From: Opitutales bacterium
GTDB taxonomy: Bacteria > Verrucomicrobiota > Verrucomicrobiia > Opitutales > Coraliomargaritaceae
NCBI GenBank assembly: GCA_018607135.1
Contig: JABBCA010000075.1
Location: 1 to 34,255, forward strand
DNA: 34,255 bases
Direction: 5' to 3'
The notes under the pieces are model-generated. The model was not told where the DNA came from. It saw only the letters and a list, made by a program, of their open reading frames with translations, and searched no databases. The translations under genes were made by a program, and so were the position numbers. Of this stretch, positions 25,657 to 32,442 are shown piece after piece. How positions within the stretch are numbered: the stretch's first letter is position 1; every line of letters begins with the position of its first letter.

Positions 25657-26991
25657 TTAGAACAATTGCTTTACTGCTTTTACCACAGATTCAACATCCT
25701 CATCGGACATCGTGGGATAGAGGGGCAAACTGAGCGCTTTGGCGTAATACGCTTCTGCATTTGGACATTTCCCCACAGTGTAACCATAGGTTTCCCGATA
25801 CCACGGCTGTAGATACACGGGGATATAGAGGACTTGGGTGCCGACTCCCTGGGCGCGAAGTGCGGTCATCACTTCGGTTCGGGTTTTACCTAATGCCTCA
25901 AAATCGATTTGAACGGTATAGAGATGCCACGAAACGCCTTGCGTTTCGGATGGCGGATTGTGGATAGCGGATGGGGAACAGATTTCAGGGGACGGGGTGC
26001 TGGAATCAGGGGGCAAAGAATCCTGTTGACCGACTCCTGACGCCCGACGCTTGTCCACTGGTGTCTGCAACCAAGATAACTCTTCGAAAGCTTCATTATA
26101 TCGGGCAACAATCTCTTGACGGCGCTGAATAAAACCTGGCAGCTTCTTTAGCTGGCTGCGACCAAGGGCACATTGGAAATCGGTAATTCGAAAATTATAG
26201 CCGAGGTCCTGCATTTCATAGGTCCAGGGACCCACTTCAGCAGTCAGGGGGCAGGGATCGGGAGGCAGGTTACTGTCACCTGTTTCCTGTTTCCTGTTTC
26301 CTGTTCCCTCTCTTCCAAAAACGCGAAATGCTTCTGGATCACGAACCATTCCATGCATGCGCAAAAGTCGGGCTTTCTCAGCATACTCAGGATTATCTGT
26401 TACCAGCACCCCCCCCTCACCCGTCGTCATGGTTTTGACTGGATGAAACGAAAACGTCGTCATGTCGGCCCAAGGATGCCCCCCGAGTTTGTAGGCTTTT
26501 CCCTCGTACTCAAAACCACCTCCGGTTCCGTGGCATGCGTCTTCAATAACCACAGCACCCCGTTCACGAGCAACCCGTGCAATCTCCGGCATATCTGCGG
26601 CCTGCCCACCGAAAGCGACTGCAACGACTGCTTTTGTATCGTCGCGCCAATTTGCTTCGAGTGCGCGAGGGCACAAATTATACGTGAGCGGATCAATATC
26701 TGCGAAGTCTGGCGTCGCTCCAACGTAAGCCGCGCAATTTGCTGATGCTAGAAAGGTATTTGGAGTCGTCACGACTCTGTCACCAGATTTAACACCAGCA
26801 ACGATCATCGCGATATGAAGTGCTGCGGTGGCATTGCACATGGCAACCGCATACTTCGCACCAACCATCTCGGCAAACTCGGCTTCAAAGGCATCGACTT
26901 CGGGGCCACAGGTAAGGAAGTCTGATTTGAGAGCAGCGACTACGGCTGCGATATCGTCGTCGTCGATTGATTGTTTACCGTATGGGATCAT
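25657..26991 (-). CDS. pseC: PseC: UDP-4-keto-6-deoxy-L-AltNAc C4 aminotransferase with two repeat insertions
   Basis: This PLP aminotransferase (444 residues, against about 380 usual) converts the PseB product to UDP-4-amino-4,6-dideoxy-L-AltNAc. It opens IPYGKQSIDDDDIAAVV and shows VVIEDACHGTGG (D151), TTFSFHPVKTMTTGEGG (K186), then GPWTYEMQDLGYNFRITDFQ and GTQVLYIPVYLQPWYRE, all classic for PseC. Two low-complexity inserts, about residues 225-253 (TGNRKQETGDSNLPPDPC) and 315-351 (QQDSLPPDSSTPSPEI...), derive from heptamer repeats and keep the frame open. Both lie in regions likely to be surface loops. No Shine-Dalgarno sequence is visible; a heptamer tract lies just upstream of the start. 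The downstream fusion gene starts 14 bp away. Confidence 0.92.
   Translation of the reverse strand: MIPYGKQSIDDDDIAAVVAALKSDFLTCGPEVDAFEAEFAEMVGAKYAVAMCNATAALHIAMIVAGVKSGDRVVTTPNTFLASANCAAYVGATPDFADIDPLTYNLCPRALEANWRDDTKAVVAVAFGGQAADMPEIARVARERGAVVIEDACHGTGGGFEYEGKAYKLGGHPWADMTTFSFHPVKTMTTGEGGVLVTDNPEYAEKARLLRMHGMVRDPEAFRVFGREGTGNRKQETGDSNLPPDPCPLTAEVGPWTYEMQDLGYNFRITDFQCALGRSQLKKLPGFIQRRQEIVARYNEAFEELSWLQTPVDKRRASGVGQQDSLPPDSSTPSPEICSPSAIHNPPSETQGVSWHLYTVQIDFEALGKTRTEVMTALRAQGVGTQVLYIPVYLQPWYRETYGYTVGKCPNAEAYYAKALSLPLYPTMSDEDVESVVKAVKQLF
25939..26049. repeat. Heptamer repeat element in pseC, insertion 2
   Basis: About 37 extra codons relative to normal PseC. On the plus strand the stretch runs through GGATTGTGGATAGCGGATGG (about 25952-25971), then AGGGGACGGGG and CAGGGGGCAAAG, and turns to the opposite sense at CCTGTTGACCGACTCCTGAC (about 26022-26041). 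It shows heptamer periodicity and a facing arrangement. The length keeps the reading frame and contains no stop on the coding strand. Limits are estimated. Confidence 0.75.
26233..26319. repeat. Heptamer repeat element in pseC, insertion 1
   Basis: About 29 extra codons. The plus strand has GGGGGCAGGGATCGGGAGGC (about 26247-26266) followed at once by CACCTGTTTCCTGTTTCCTG and further TTTCCTG heptamers to about 26310. The two senses face each other with almost no loop, so the RNA could form an imperfect hairpin inside the pseC message. The reading frame is intact. Limits are estimated from the PseC match. Confidence 0.78.
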
Positions 26992-26997
26992 AAAGTC

Positions 26998-27061
26998 AGG
27001 TGGCAGGTTTAAGGAGGCAGGGGACAGGAAGCAGGCGACGGGAACAGGGGACGGGGTTTAA
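26998..27061. repeat. Heptamer repeat tract upstream of pseC
   Basis: Plus-strand units include GGCAGGT, GGCAGGG, GACAGGA, AGCAGGC and GACGGGA in register, ending ACGGGGTTTA. All are in the same sense as the tract at 27712-27795. It occupies the gap between the DUF5615 stop and the pseC start, where a ribosome-binding site for pseC would be expected; none is visible. Confidence 0.75.
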
Positions 27062-27081
27062 TGTTACTGGTGGATGTGAAA

Positions 27082-27432
27082 TTACTGTGGAAATGTCAGC
27101 GCTTCAAGGTGATCCGCATATATTTCAACTAAATCGTGTGAGCGGATTTGCTGCTCGATGGCAGGCCAACGCGCTTCCATTACCCTCAGTAAATCGTTTT
27201 TACGTATATTTCCAAGGCGTATCCAAATCACTTTAGGCGGAGGCCCATGCCTGAGCAGGCGATCAAAAAAATCAGTGTCCCGCGTCAATACGACATAATC
27301 ATTTTCTCGTGCCCATTGCCAGAGCAAGGAATCGGAAGCCTGCTCTGCGATTTGTGAAGCGTGAATATAACCTAGGCCAAGCCTAACACCGAGGGAGAAC
27401 GGAAGATTCTCATCAATCAGCAGACGCTTCAC
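27082..27432 (-). CDS. DUF5615 PIN-like protein (probable toxin), module 2
   Basis: This product of 116 residues begins at GTG 27432 (MKRLLIDENLPFSLGVRLGL) and contains YVVLTRDTDFFDRLL, giving the DENL and TRDxDF motifs of DUF5615. GTG overlaps the stop of the DUF433 gene by four bases (GTGA), so the pair is translationally coupled. It is clearly different in sequence from the first module at 21310-21684, so the two arrived separately rather than by recent duplication. RNase toxin activity is predicted from the family only. Confidence 0.87.
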   Translation of the reverse strand: MKRLLIDENLPFSLGVRLGLGYIHASQIAEQASDSLLWQWARENDYVVLTRDTDFFDRLLRHGPPPKVIWIRLGNIRKNDLLRVMEARWPAIEQQIRSHDLVEIYADHLEALTFPQ

Positions 27433-27650
27433 GAAACGAGTTCTATGCTAGAGTGGATTTCGCCGACCCTGGCGGCATAAGCCAAAGAGGCCAAGATATC
27501 CTCACGGGACAAATTGGGAAATGCTTCCAAAAGATCTTCCGTGGAATCGCCGGCACTTAGGTGGGACAGCACCGTCTGGACAGTGATTCGGGTGCCCTTG
27601 ATGACAGGCTTACCATTACAAATATCAGGGGACCATTCGATTCTATCCAT
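27429..27650 (-). CDS. DUF433 protein (probable antitoxin), module 2
   Basis: This 73-residue protein is almost entirely the DUF433 domain: MDRIEWSPDICNGKPVIKG, TRITVQTVLSHL, and the segment DLLEAFPNLSREDILASLAYAA. It overlaps the DUF5615 gene by four bases. The module lies between pseC and the four-helix-bundle gene and, with it, breaks the otherwise tight pseB-pseC order. Its upstream gap (27651-27783) is mostly heptamer repeat. Confidence 0.88.
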   Translation of the reverse strand: MDRIEWSPDICNGKPVIKGTRITVQTVLSHLSAGDSTEDLLEAFPNLSREDILASLAYAARVGEIHSSIELVS

Positions 27651-27711
27651 AGTTCACAGATACTCTGAGTGTTAAATTTTGCAAGCGGAATGAATGTAGC
27701 AAACGCTACGA

Positions 27712-27795
27712 GATCGGGAGGCAGGTTGCAGGGAACAGGAGGCAGGTTGCAGGGAACAGGAGGCAGGTGACAGGTTTCGGGGATCAGGAGGCTGG
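27712..27795. repeat. Heptamer repeat tract, left side of four-helix-bundle gene
   Basis: The plus strand repeats GGCAGGT, TGCAGGG and AACAGGA in order. This 21-bp triplet occurs twice exactly (27720-27740 and 27741-27761), then GGCAGGTGACAGGTTTCGG and a decayed end. The tract runs into the last codons of the four-helix-bundle gene, which encode LTPAS. Its sense is opposite to the tract on the other side of that gene. Confidence 0.88.
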
Positions 27796-28167
27796 AGTTA
27801 GGAGCCATTGTTTTGGATTATTCAGCATTGCTCCAAGTAAACGGCCGACTTGCTGATTCGTTGTGACTAAAGCTTCGTGTTGTGCATCAGTGATGTAACC
27901 ACAGTCACGAGCAAAATCAAGAGAGGTCTCGGTTTCATTGCATTCGCCGTCGCAGTCAGTAAGTTTACTTATAAAATGAGCTTCGTAACGACGTTTTGCC
28001 CAAGCTTCACGTAGGTTCATCGGCACAGAGCGAGACGAGCGGCGGATCTGTGAAATTAGAGCAAATTTCTCCTCCGAAGGAAAAGCCTTCGAAAGCTCAA
28101 ATATATCCATAGCAAGCTGGTAAGACAATTGATACGCTTTGAGTTCTTTCGCATTCTGCACGCTCAT
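27784..28167 (-). CDS. Four-helix-bundle protein (23S rRNA intervening-sequence/S23 family)
   Basis: This 127-residue protein fits the S23/IVP family first found in intervening sequences of 23S rRNA genes and related to the Avd accessory protein of diversity-generating retroelements. Family features are AYQLSYQLAMDIFELSKAFPSEEKFALISQIRRSSRSVPMNLREAW, read in pieces, and ETETSLDFARDCGYI. The family has no known enzymatic activity; a nucleic-acid-binding bundle is the usual model. Here it lies between pseB and a DUF433/DUF5615 pair and not in rRNA. Heptamer repeats touch both ends: the 3' end reads into one tract, and another stops ten bases before the start codon. This suggests gene and repeats travel as one unit. 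Confidence 0.88.
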   Translation of the reverse strand: MSVQNAKELKAYQLSYQLAMDIFELSKAFPSEEKFALISQIRRSSRSVPMNLREAWAKRRYEAHFISKLTDCDGECNETETSLDFARDCGYITDAQHEALVTTNQQVGRLLGAMLNNPKQWLLTPAS

Positions 28168-28176
28168 AATTTTTAT

Positions 28177-28231
28177 CCAGGGGCAGGTTTCCTGCTTCCC
28201 GTCACCTGTTCCCCGTCTGCTGCCGCCTGCT
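28177..28231. repeat. Heptamer repeat tract, right side of four-helix-bundle gene
   Basis: After CAGGGGCAGGT the plus strand turns to the opposite sense with TTCCTGC, TTCCCGT, CACCTGT and TCCCCGT in register, then CTGCTGCCGCCTGCT. It abuts the pseB stop at 28232. With the tract at 27712-27795 it forms an inverted pair around the four-helix-bundle gene. Confidence 0.82.
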
Positions 28232-29248
28232 TCACACGGTGAAGCCTAGATCTACGTGCGCTTTAATCAGCTTTCGCAGATTGTCCACGGTCTCGAAATC
28301 TTCGTTGTCGCCTGAGGTATAGCAAAAACCACGGGGAACGGGCTTCGCGTTGAATTGCTTAATATAATCTGCGAGTTTCCATCGCGTTACCTGTGGTAAA
28401 ATGACATAATACTCGCCCAGATCATACGTCGTAAAGGAGTCGGAACTGGTGATCATTTCCTCGTGGATTTTCTCACCTGGGCGAATACCAATCACAGGGT
28501 GTTCACACTCTGGACCAATTGCTTCAGCAACATCAGTAATTCGGTAAGACGGAATTTTGGGAACATACAATTCTCCACCCCAAGCGTGCTCCATCGCATG
28601 CAGCACCATGGCAACACCATCTTCCAAGGATATATTAAAACGTGTCATAGTCGCGTCTGTGATCGGTAGCACCCCAGTGCTTTTGCGATTTAAGAAGAAT
28701 GGAATCACCGAACCATTCGAACCCATGACATTACCGTAGCGAACGACAGAGAACTTTACGTCTTGTTGTCCCACGATATTATTGGCCGCAATGAAAAGCT
28801 TATCTGAGGCCAGCTTGGTCGCACCATACAGATTGATAGGCGCACAGGCCTTGTCAGTGGACAGCGCAACGACATCCGTCACCGTGCTGCCTGGCGTCAA
28901 GGCGGCTTTAATGACATTCTCCGCGCCACCGATGTTTGTCTTTACACATTCATCCGGATTATATTCAGCAATATGAACATGCTTCATCGCAGCTGCGTGT
29001 ATCACACAATCGACACCGGTAAAGGCGCGTTTCAAGCGTTCCAAATCGCGAACATCTCCAATAAAAAAACGAATCATCGGATATTGATCCGCTGGGTACT
29101 CTTGGGCCATGACGAACTGCTTCTGCTCATCTCGCGAATAAATAATCAAGCGTTTTACATCCGGCCACTTCTGCAAGATAGTCTTCGTGAGTTCTTTGCC
29201 TAACGAGCCTGTGCCGCCAGTAATGAGGATGCTTTTTCCGTTTAACAT
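28232..29248 (-). CDS. pseB: PseB: UDP-GlcNAc 4,6-dehydratase (inverting)
   Basis: This is the first enzyme of pseudaminic acid synthesis. It converts UDP-GlcNAc to UDP-2-acetamido-2,6-dideoxy-L-arabino-hexos-4-ulose by dehydration and C5 epimerisation. At 338 residues it has the NAD loop ITGGTGSLGKE and the catalytic STDKACAPINLYGATK with D132, K133, Y141 and K145, in agreement with FlaA1/PseB numbering. It also has AAAMKHVHIAEYNP and the late IRPGEKIHEEMI. Tyrosine is kept here, unlike in the two other dehydratases of the window. It has an A/T-rich leader with no Shine-Dalgarno sequence. It is separated from pseC by about 1.2 kb of four-helix-bundle and DUF433/DUF5615 genes. Confidence 0.95.
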   Translation of the reverse strand: MLNGKSILITGGTGSLGKELTKTILQKWPDVKRLIIYSRDEQKQFVMAQEYPADQYPMIRFFIGDVRDLERLKRAFTGVDCVIHAAAMKHVHIAEYNPDECVKTNIGGAENVIKAALTPGSTVTDVVALSTDKACAPINLYGATKLASDKLFIAANNIVGQQDVKFSVVRYGNVMGSNGSVIPFFLNRKSTGVLPITDATMTRFNISLEDGVAMVLHAMEHAWGGELYVPKIPSYRITDVAEAIGPECEHPVIGIRPGEKIHEEMITSSDSFTTYDLGEYYVILPQVTRWKLADYIKQFNAKPVPRGFCYTSGDNEDFETVDNLRKLIKAHVDLGFTV

Positions 29249-29308
29249 AATGGATTTTTTATAAGAATATTTGGATTTAATTGAGGCTGAATCTTAAAAG
29301 AACTAGTA

Positions 29309-30223
29309 TTATTTTGACAAAGCGCCGTAGAGATTATCAGGAAACGTCCATACTCGTTTTCCACGTAAGCTTTGGTTTGCGAACATATCGAGAATGAAAC
29401 CTGCGTCTATGCAGACAGTTTTTTGATTTTTAAACTGATCGATTAGTGGTGCTGATCCAAGTCCACAACCGAAAAGTGCGATATCTGGAGCATGGGGCAA
29501 CTGCGAAGGGTCTATCGTTTCCAAAACTGCAGTGTGCGGGCTTACCTCAATGAAATCAACATTAGCAGCTCCCATTGATCGAAAAGCTTTCTCTAGACCT
29601 GATCGCCTCATCTCATCAAGCCATGTCACGGCAACGATATTTCGTCCCTTCACGGCTTTTTCAAAATCGGGGCCGGCTAAAAATGCATATACCCCAAAAA
29701 AGGTGAAATAGTTTTCAGCATTGAATGTAATTTTGTTTTCACGAAAAAACTTCATCATCTTGTCGGTGTACTCAAGGTATGTATGTCGATCATTGAATGC
29801 TGGAGCAATCAACCCCTTTTTAGAAATTGACTGCGCGGCGGAGGTCCAAATACGACGGATCTTCTTAAAATCCTTTCCTTCGAGTTTTTCCCTTGAGAAG
29901 CCATCGTTTTTTTTGCCGTTATAACTGATTTTCGCCATCAATCCTGTATTTCGAAGGATCGTTTTAATGAAAAAGTTAATCTTTCGCCGAAGCCCTTTCG
30001 GCACCGCACGTCCAACACATAGAGTAAATTCTCCATGACAGACCCGTAGTATCGGGAAATATTTTTTTTGATCCAGAGCTTCAAAAATAATCGCCACCAT
30101 TCTCTCATAATGCGTCTCACTTAGCTCGTCGCTAAAATTATAGAAATGCCGCACTTGGGTGTCTTTCTCTTGTTTTGTGTAATGTGGGAACCGCTCACGG
30201 ATCAGATGGAGATTTTCTTTCAT
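29309..30223 (-). CDS. Putative GT-D-type glycosyltransferase (uncertain)
   Basis: I do not firmly recognise this 304-residue soluble protein. Two regions recall the GT-D/DUF1792 glycosyltransferase fold: FPILRVCHGEFTLCVG near residue 55, comparable to the RxGDGE start, and DIALFGCGLGSAPLIDQF followed by VCIDAGFILDMFANQS near the end, comparable to the closing GxGxGS and D-hG parts. The basic middle (YNGKKNDGFSREKLEGKDFKK) is lysine rich. Base composition looks lower in GC than in neighbours such as the APH-like gene, which may point to separate transfer. It lies between the flippase and pseB genes with short gaps, so it is likely part of the operon. Confidence 0.45.
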   Translation of the reverse strand: MKENLHLIRERFPHYTKQEKDTQVRHFYNFSDELSETHYERMVAIIFEALDQKKYFPILRVCHGEFTLCVGRAVPKGLRRKINFFIKTILRNTGLMAKISYNGKKNDGFSREKLEGKDFKKIRRIWTSAAQSISKKGLIAPAFNDRHTYLEYTDKMMKFFRENKITFNAENYFTFFGVYAFLAGPDFEKAVKGRNIVAVTWLDEMRRSGLEKAFRSMGAANVDFIEVSPHTAVLETIDPSQLPHAPDIALFGCGLGSAPLIDQFKNQKTVCIDAGFILDMFANQSLRGKRVWTFPDNLYGALSK

Positions 30224-30244
30224 AGTATTAAAAATTAAGAAGCA

Positions 30245-31516
30245 TTAGTCTTCGCATTGGATATCCCTACGCGTAACGAAAAAAACAAAGCCGAGGAGTA
30301 CCGCAGAATAAAGTGCAGTCACTCCAACCCGAGCCACTGCTACACCAACGATTCCATAATCCAATTGGATCGCAAGAATACCAGCAACCCAAATCAGGCC
30401 GACCGATACAACACCGACTACAGTCGGCACCCAATTTTTGCGCAATGCAGGGATAATTGCACTACTACCCGAATGAAATTGAAAAACTGCTCCCAATGCA
30501 ACGACTTGCGCAGCAGGTATTCCAGCTGTATAGGCAGGTAATAAAGCTTTTACGGCAATTGGGATCAGATACCATGCCAACAGGGCGAAAGGTAGCATCA
30601 CAGCCATATTGAGCCCTAACCCGATCCAAACGAAACGGCGTAAACTACGACTCGAACCACTCGCCCCAAACGCTCCTGCAATTCGTGGGTACAATAGCAT
30701 GTTAATTGACATTGGAAACACATTTACCGCGCTTGCAACGATTCCAGCCAAAGCAAAATACCCCAAATCTTCAGCAGTCAAAAACGAAGCAATTATCGTT
30801 CGATCTGCTACCGACATCCATCCAAATACAACTCCTGAGATCATCACAGGTAGACCGATTTTTGAAAGCACACGGACATCACTCCAATTCGCACTAGCGT
30901 TCGCCTCTAACGGGACGCTACGACGCAAGCCAAGCCAAACCACAAAATTGCTTCCTGCCATTTTCAAAACCATACCCCAAACTCCCCAAAAGGCGGTAGA
31001 CAATGAGCTTACTAGATTCCAAATATTTTGAGCGTGAAGTGATTTCCCGACTGATTCGAAGCTCAACATTCCTCGATGCACCGCACTCAAATGCAGTTGA
31101 AGCGGATTGAACAAAAGCAAAGGGATCAGAGCAATTGACACTAGTGGAAAAAGTGAATTATCCGCACGAAAGAAAAATACAATCACCGAAAGAACTCCCA
31201 AAAACGCGCCAATACCCCCAATCCATCTCGCGGCCATTCCAGAAGCATCCACAAGACGCTGTGCTTGCTCTGGGTCTCCTTTAGCCCGAAAAAGGGGCAA
31301 ATTTCGACTCAAGCCGCTAAAAACACCCAACTGTAGAATGCCAAGATAAGTTGGTATCAGCATAATCGCTTGAGTAACGCCAAGTTCCTCTGGAGCTAAA
31401 AATCGAGCAGCAACAAGTCCTCCAATCAAACCCAGAAGTGGCGTCGATAATTTCGCTGACAACAACAGGAGGTCACCTCTTTGAGATTTAATTTTTTTGA
31501 GGAAGAACGAAAGCAT
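30245..31516 (-). CDS. Wzx-type polysaccharide flippase (MOP superfamily)
   Basis: The 423 residues are mostly membrane spans, about eleven or twelve. The start KIKSQRGDLLLLSAKLSTPLLGLIGGLVAARFLAPEELG (read in parts) is typical of polysaccharide transport proteins, whose first helix pair ends in a LxPxxxG motif. The middle LPVMISGVVFGWMSVADRTIIASFL matches the seventh-helix region with its conserved D-R-hydrophobic run. It would move the lipid-linked repeat unit to the periplasmic face of the inner membrane. It pairs functionally with the Wzy-like protein at 15785-17089. A neighbouring gap of 21 bp indicates co-transcription with the downstream gene. Confidence 0.87.
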   Translation of the reverse strand: MLSFFLKKIKSQRGDLLLLSAKLSTPLLGLIGGLVAARFLAPEELGVTQAIMLIPTYLGILQLGVFSGLSRNLPLFRAKGDPEQAQRLVDASGMAARWIGGIGAFLGVLSVIVFFFRADNSLFPLVSIALIPLLLFNPLQLHLSAVHRGMLSFESVGKSLHAQNIWNLVSSLSTAFWGVWGMVLKMAGSNFVVWLGLRRSVPLEANASANWSDVRVLSKIGLPVMISGVVFGWMSVADRTIIASFLTAEDLGYFALAGIVASAVNVFPMSINMLLYPRIAGAFGASGSSRSLRRFVWIGLGLNMAVMLPFALLAWYLIPIAVKALLPAYTAGIPAAQVVALGAVFQFHSGSSAIIPALRKNWVPTVVGVVSVGLIWVAGILAIQLDYGIVGVAVARVGVTALYSAVLLGFVFFVTRRDIQCED

Positions 31517-31553
31517 TTGCGAATAAAGACTATCTAAATACCTAGGATATTAA

Positions 31554-32372
31554 TTAGCACCAGTTTGCAGAAAATCCGAGCTTACGAAGTCGCTGGTTTT
31601 GAGAAGAAAAAGCCGCTTTCATCGAACCAAATGCGATCGGCTTCTCCTTATGGCTTCCAGCATTGAAAGCCTTTTCAGTTAAAAGACCGCACTTTTGTAT
31701 TTCTAGAAAATCACAAACGCTTTCAAAGTTCTTTTCAGAATTCTTAAAAAAATCAGCCGAATCAATCAGCAGCAACTGATCTCGAGAGAAAACGGAAAGC
31801 CATTGCTCCAGCGCACTGGCATAGTCTCCCCACTTAAAATAAAATTTAGCAGGTAGGTCAGGGCAATCGCCATTACGCCAACGCTCAATCTCACTTTCGG
31901 AGAAGACTTCATTAATCGGACGTTTTTCTAATCCACAACGCTTCTCATGATAATAATGCGATACCGCACGTGCAGCAGGCTCACGCATGACAATAATTAA
32001 TTTCGCCGCTGGAGTAATTGAAGCAACATGCTCTGGAGCCTGTAACGAATACAAATAGGTCGGCGTTGCTTCCCCACAAAGCGCTTTATTCCGTGCCAAT
32101 GTTGAGCGTAAAGGAAAATGCCTCTGATACCAATCAACACCTCGACTAAACTGTGCCGTAAAGAACATCACCTCTTTTGGCATCGAACCCGTAATTTGTG
32201 GGTGTAAACATAAATAGTTAAATAATGAAGTCGTCCCCGCCTTTTGAGCTCCGATTATTAGGAAATCTGGAAGAGCCCGGGAACTAGCATTGAACTCACG
32301 ACATTTCAAATACCCTTCTTTCGCCCACGGGGGAATCTTACCATTGATGGCTAATCTAAGTTTATGTAGCAT
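31554..32372 (-). CDS. Sulfotransferase (heparan-sulfotransferase-like)
   Basis: This protein of 272 residues carries FLIIGAQKAGTTSLFNYL (5'-phosphosulfate loop, residues 38-54) and KLIIVMREPAARAVSHYYH (3'-phosphate site, R130 and S138), the classic pair of Sulfotransfer_1 proteins. It should use PAPS to sulfate a sugar. The open frame continues upstream to 32510, but that part only translates a heptamer repeat (SHPPFAIRYSLFAL), so I chose ATG 32372, where the family's usual start MLHKLRLAINGKIPPW begins. No Shine-Dalgarno sequence precedes it; the repeat may have replaced the original leader. Confidence 0.87.
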   Translation of the reverse strand: MLHKLRLAINGKIPPWAKEGYLKCREFNASSRALPDFLIIGAQKAGTTSLFNYLCLHPQITGSMPKEVMFFTAQFSRGVDWYQRHFPLRSTLARNKALCGEATPTYLYSLQAPEHVASITPAAKLIIVMREPAARAVSHYYHEKRCGLEKRPINEVFSESEIERWRNGDCPDLPAKFYFKWGDYASALEQWLSVFSRDQLLLIDSADFFKNSEKNFESVCDFLEIQKCGLLTEKAFNAGSHKEKPIAFGSMKAAFSSQNQRLRKLGFSANWC

Positions 32373-32382
32373 GTGCAAGGCG

Positions 32383-32440
32383 AATAGCGAATAGCGGATG
32401 GCGAATGGTGGATGACTAGTAGAGAAGGCGGATGGATGAC
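32383..32440. repeat. Heptamer repeat tract (GCGAATA/GCGGATG type)
   Basis: On the plus strand GCGAATA, GCGAATA, GCGGATG, GCGAATG and GTGGATG follow each other in perfect 7-bp register, then GCGGATGGATGAC after a short break. It fills the gap between the GT4 stop (32443) and the sulfotransferase start. It is the same heptamer type as seen inside pseG (20918-20947) and pseC (25952-25971). Confidence 0.88.
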
Positions 32441-32442
32441 TG

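Noticed and set aside
26173-26745. 190-codon plus-strand open frame opposite pseC
   Set aside because: It lies wholly antisense to a well-supported enzyme and shows no domain features.
27712-28231. Short tandem repeats that might be read as a CRISPR array
   Set aside because: Units are 7 bp in continuous register without unique spacers, and no cas genes are present.
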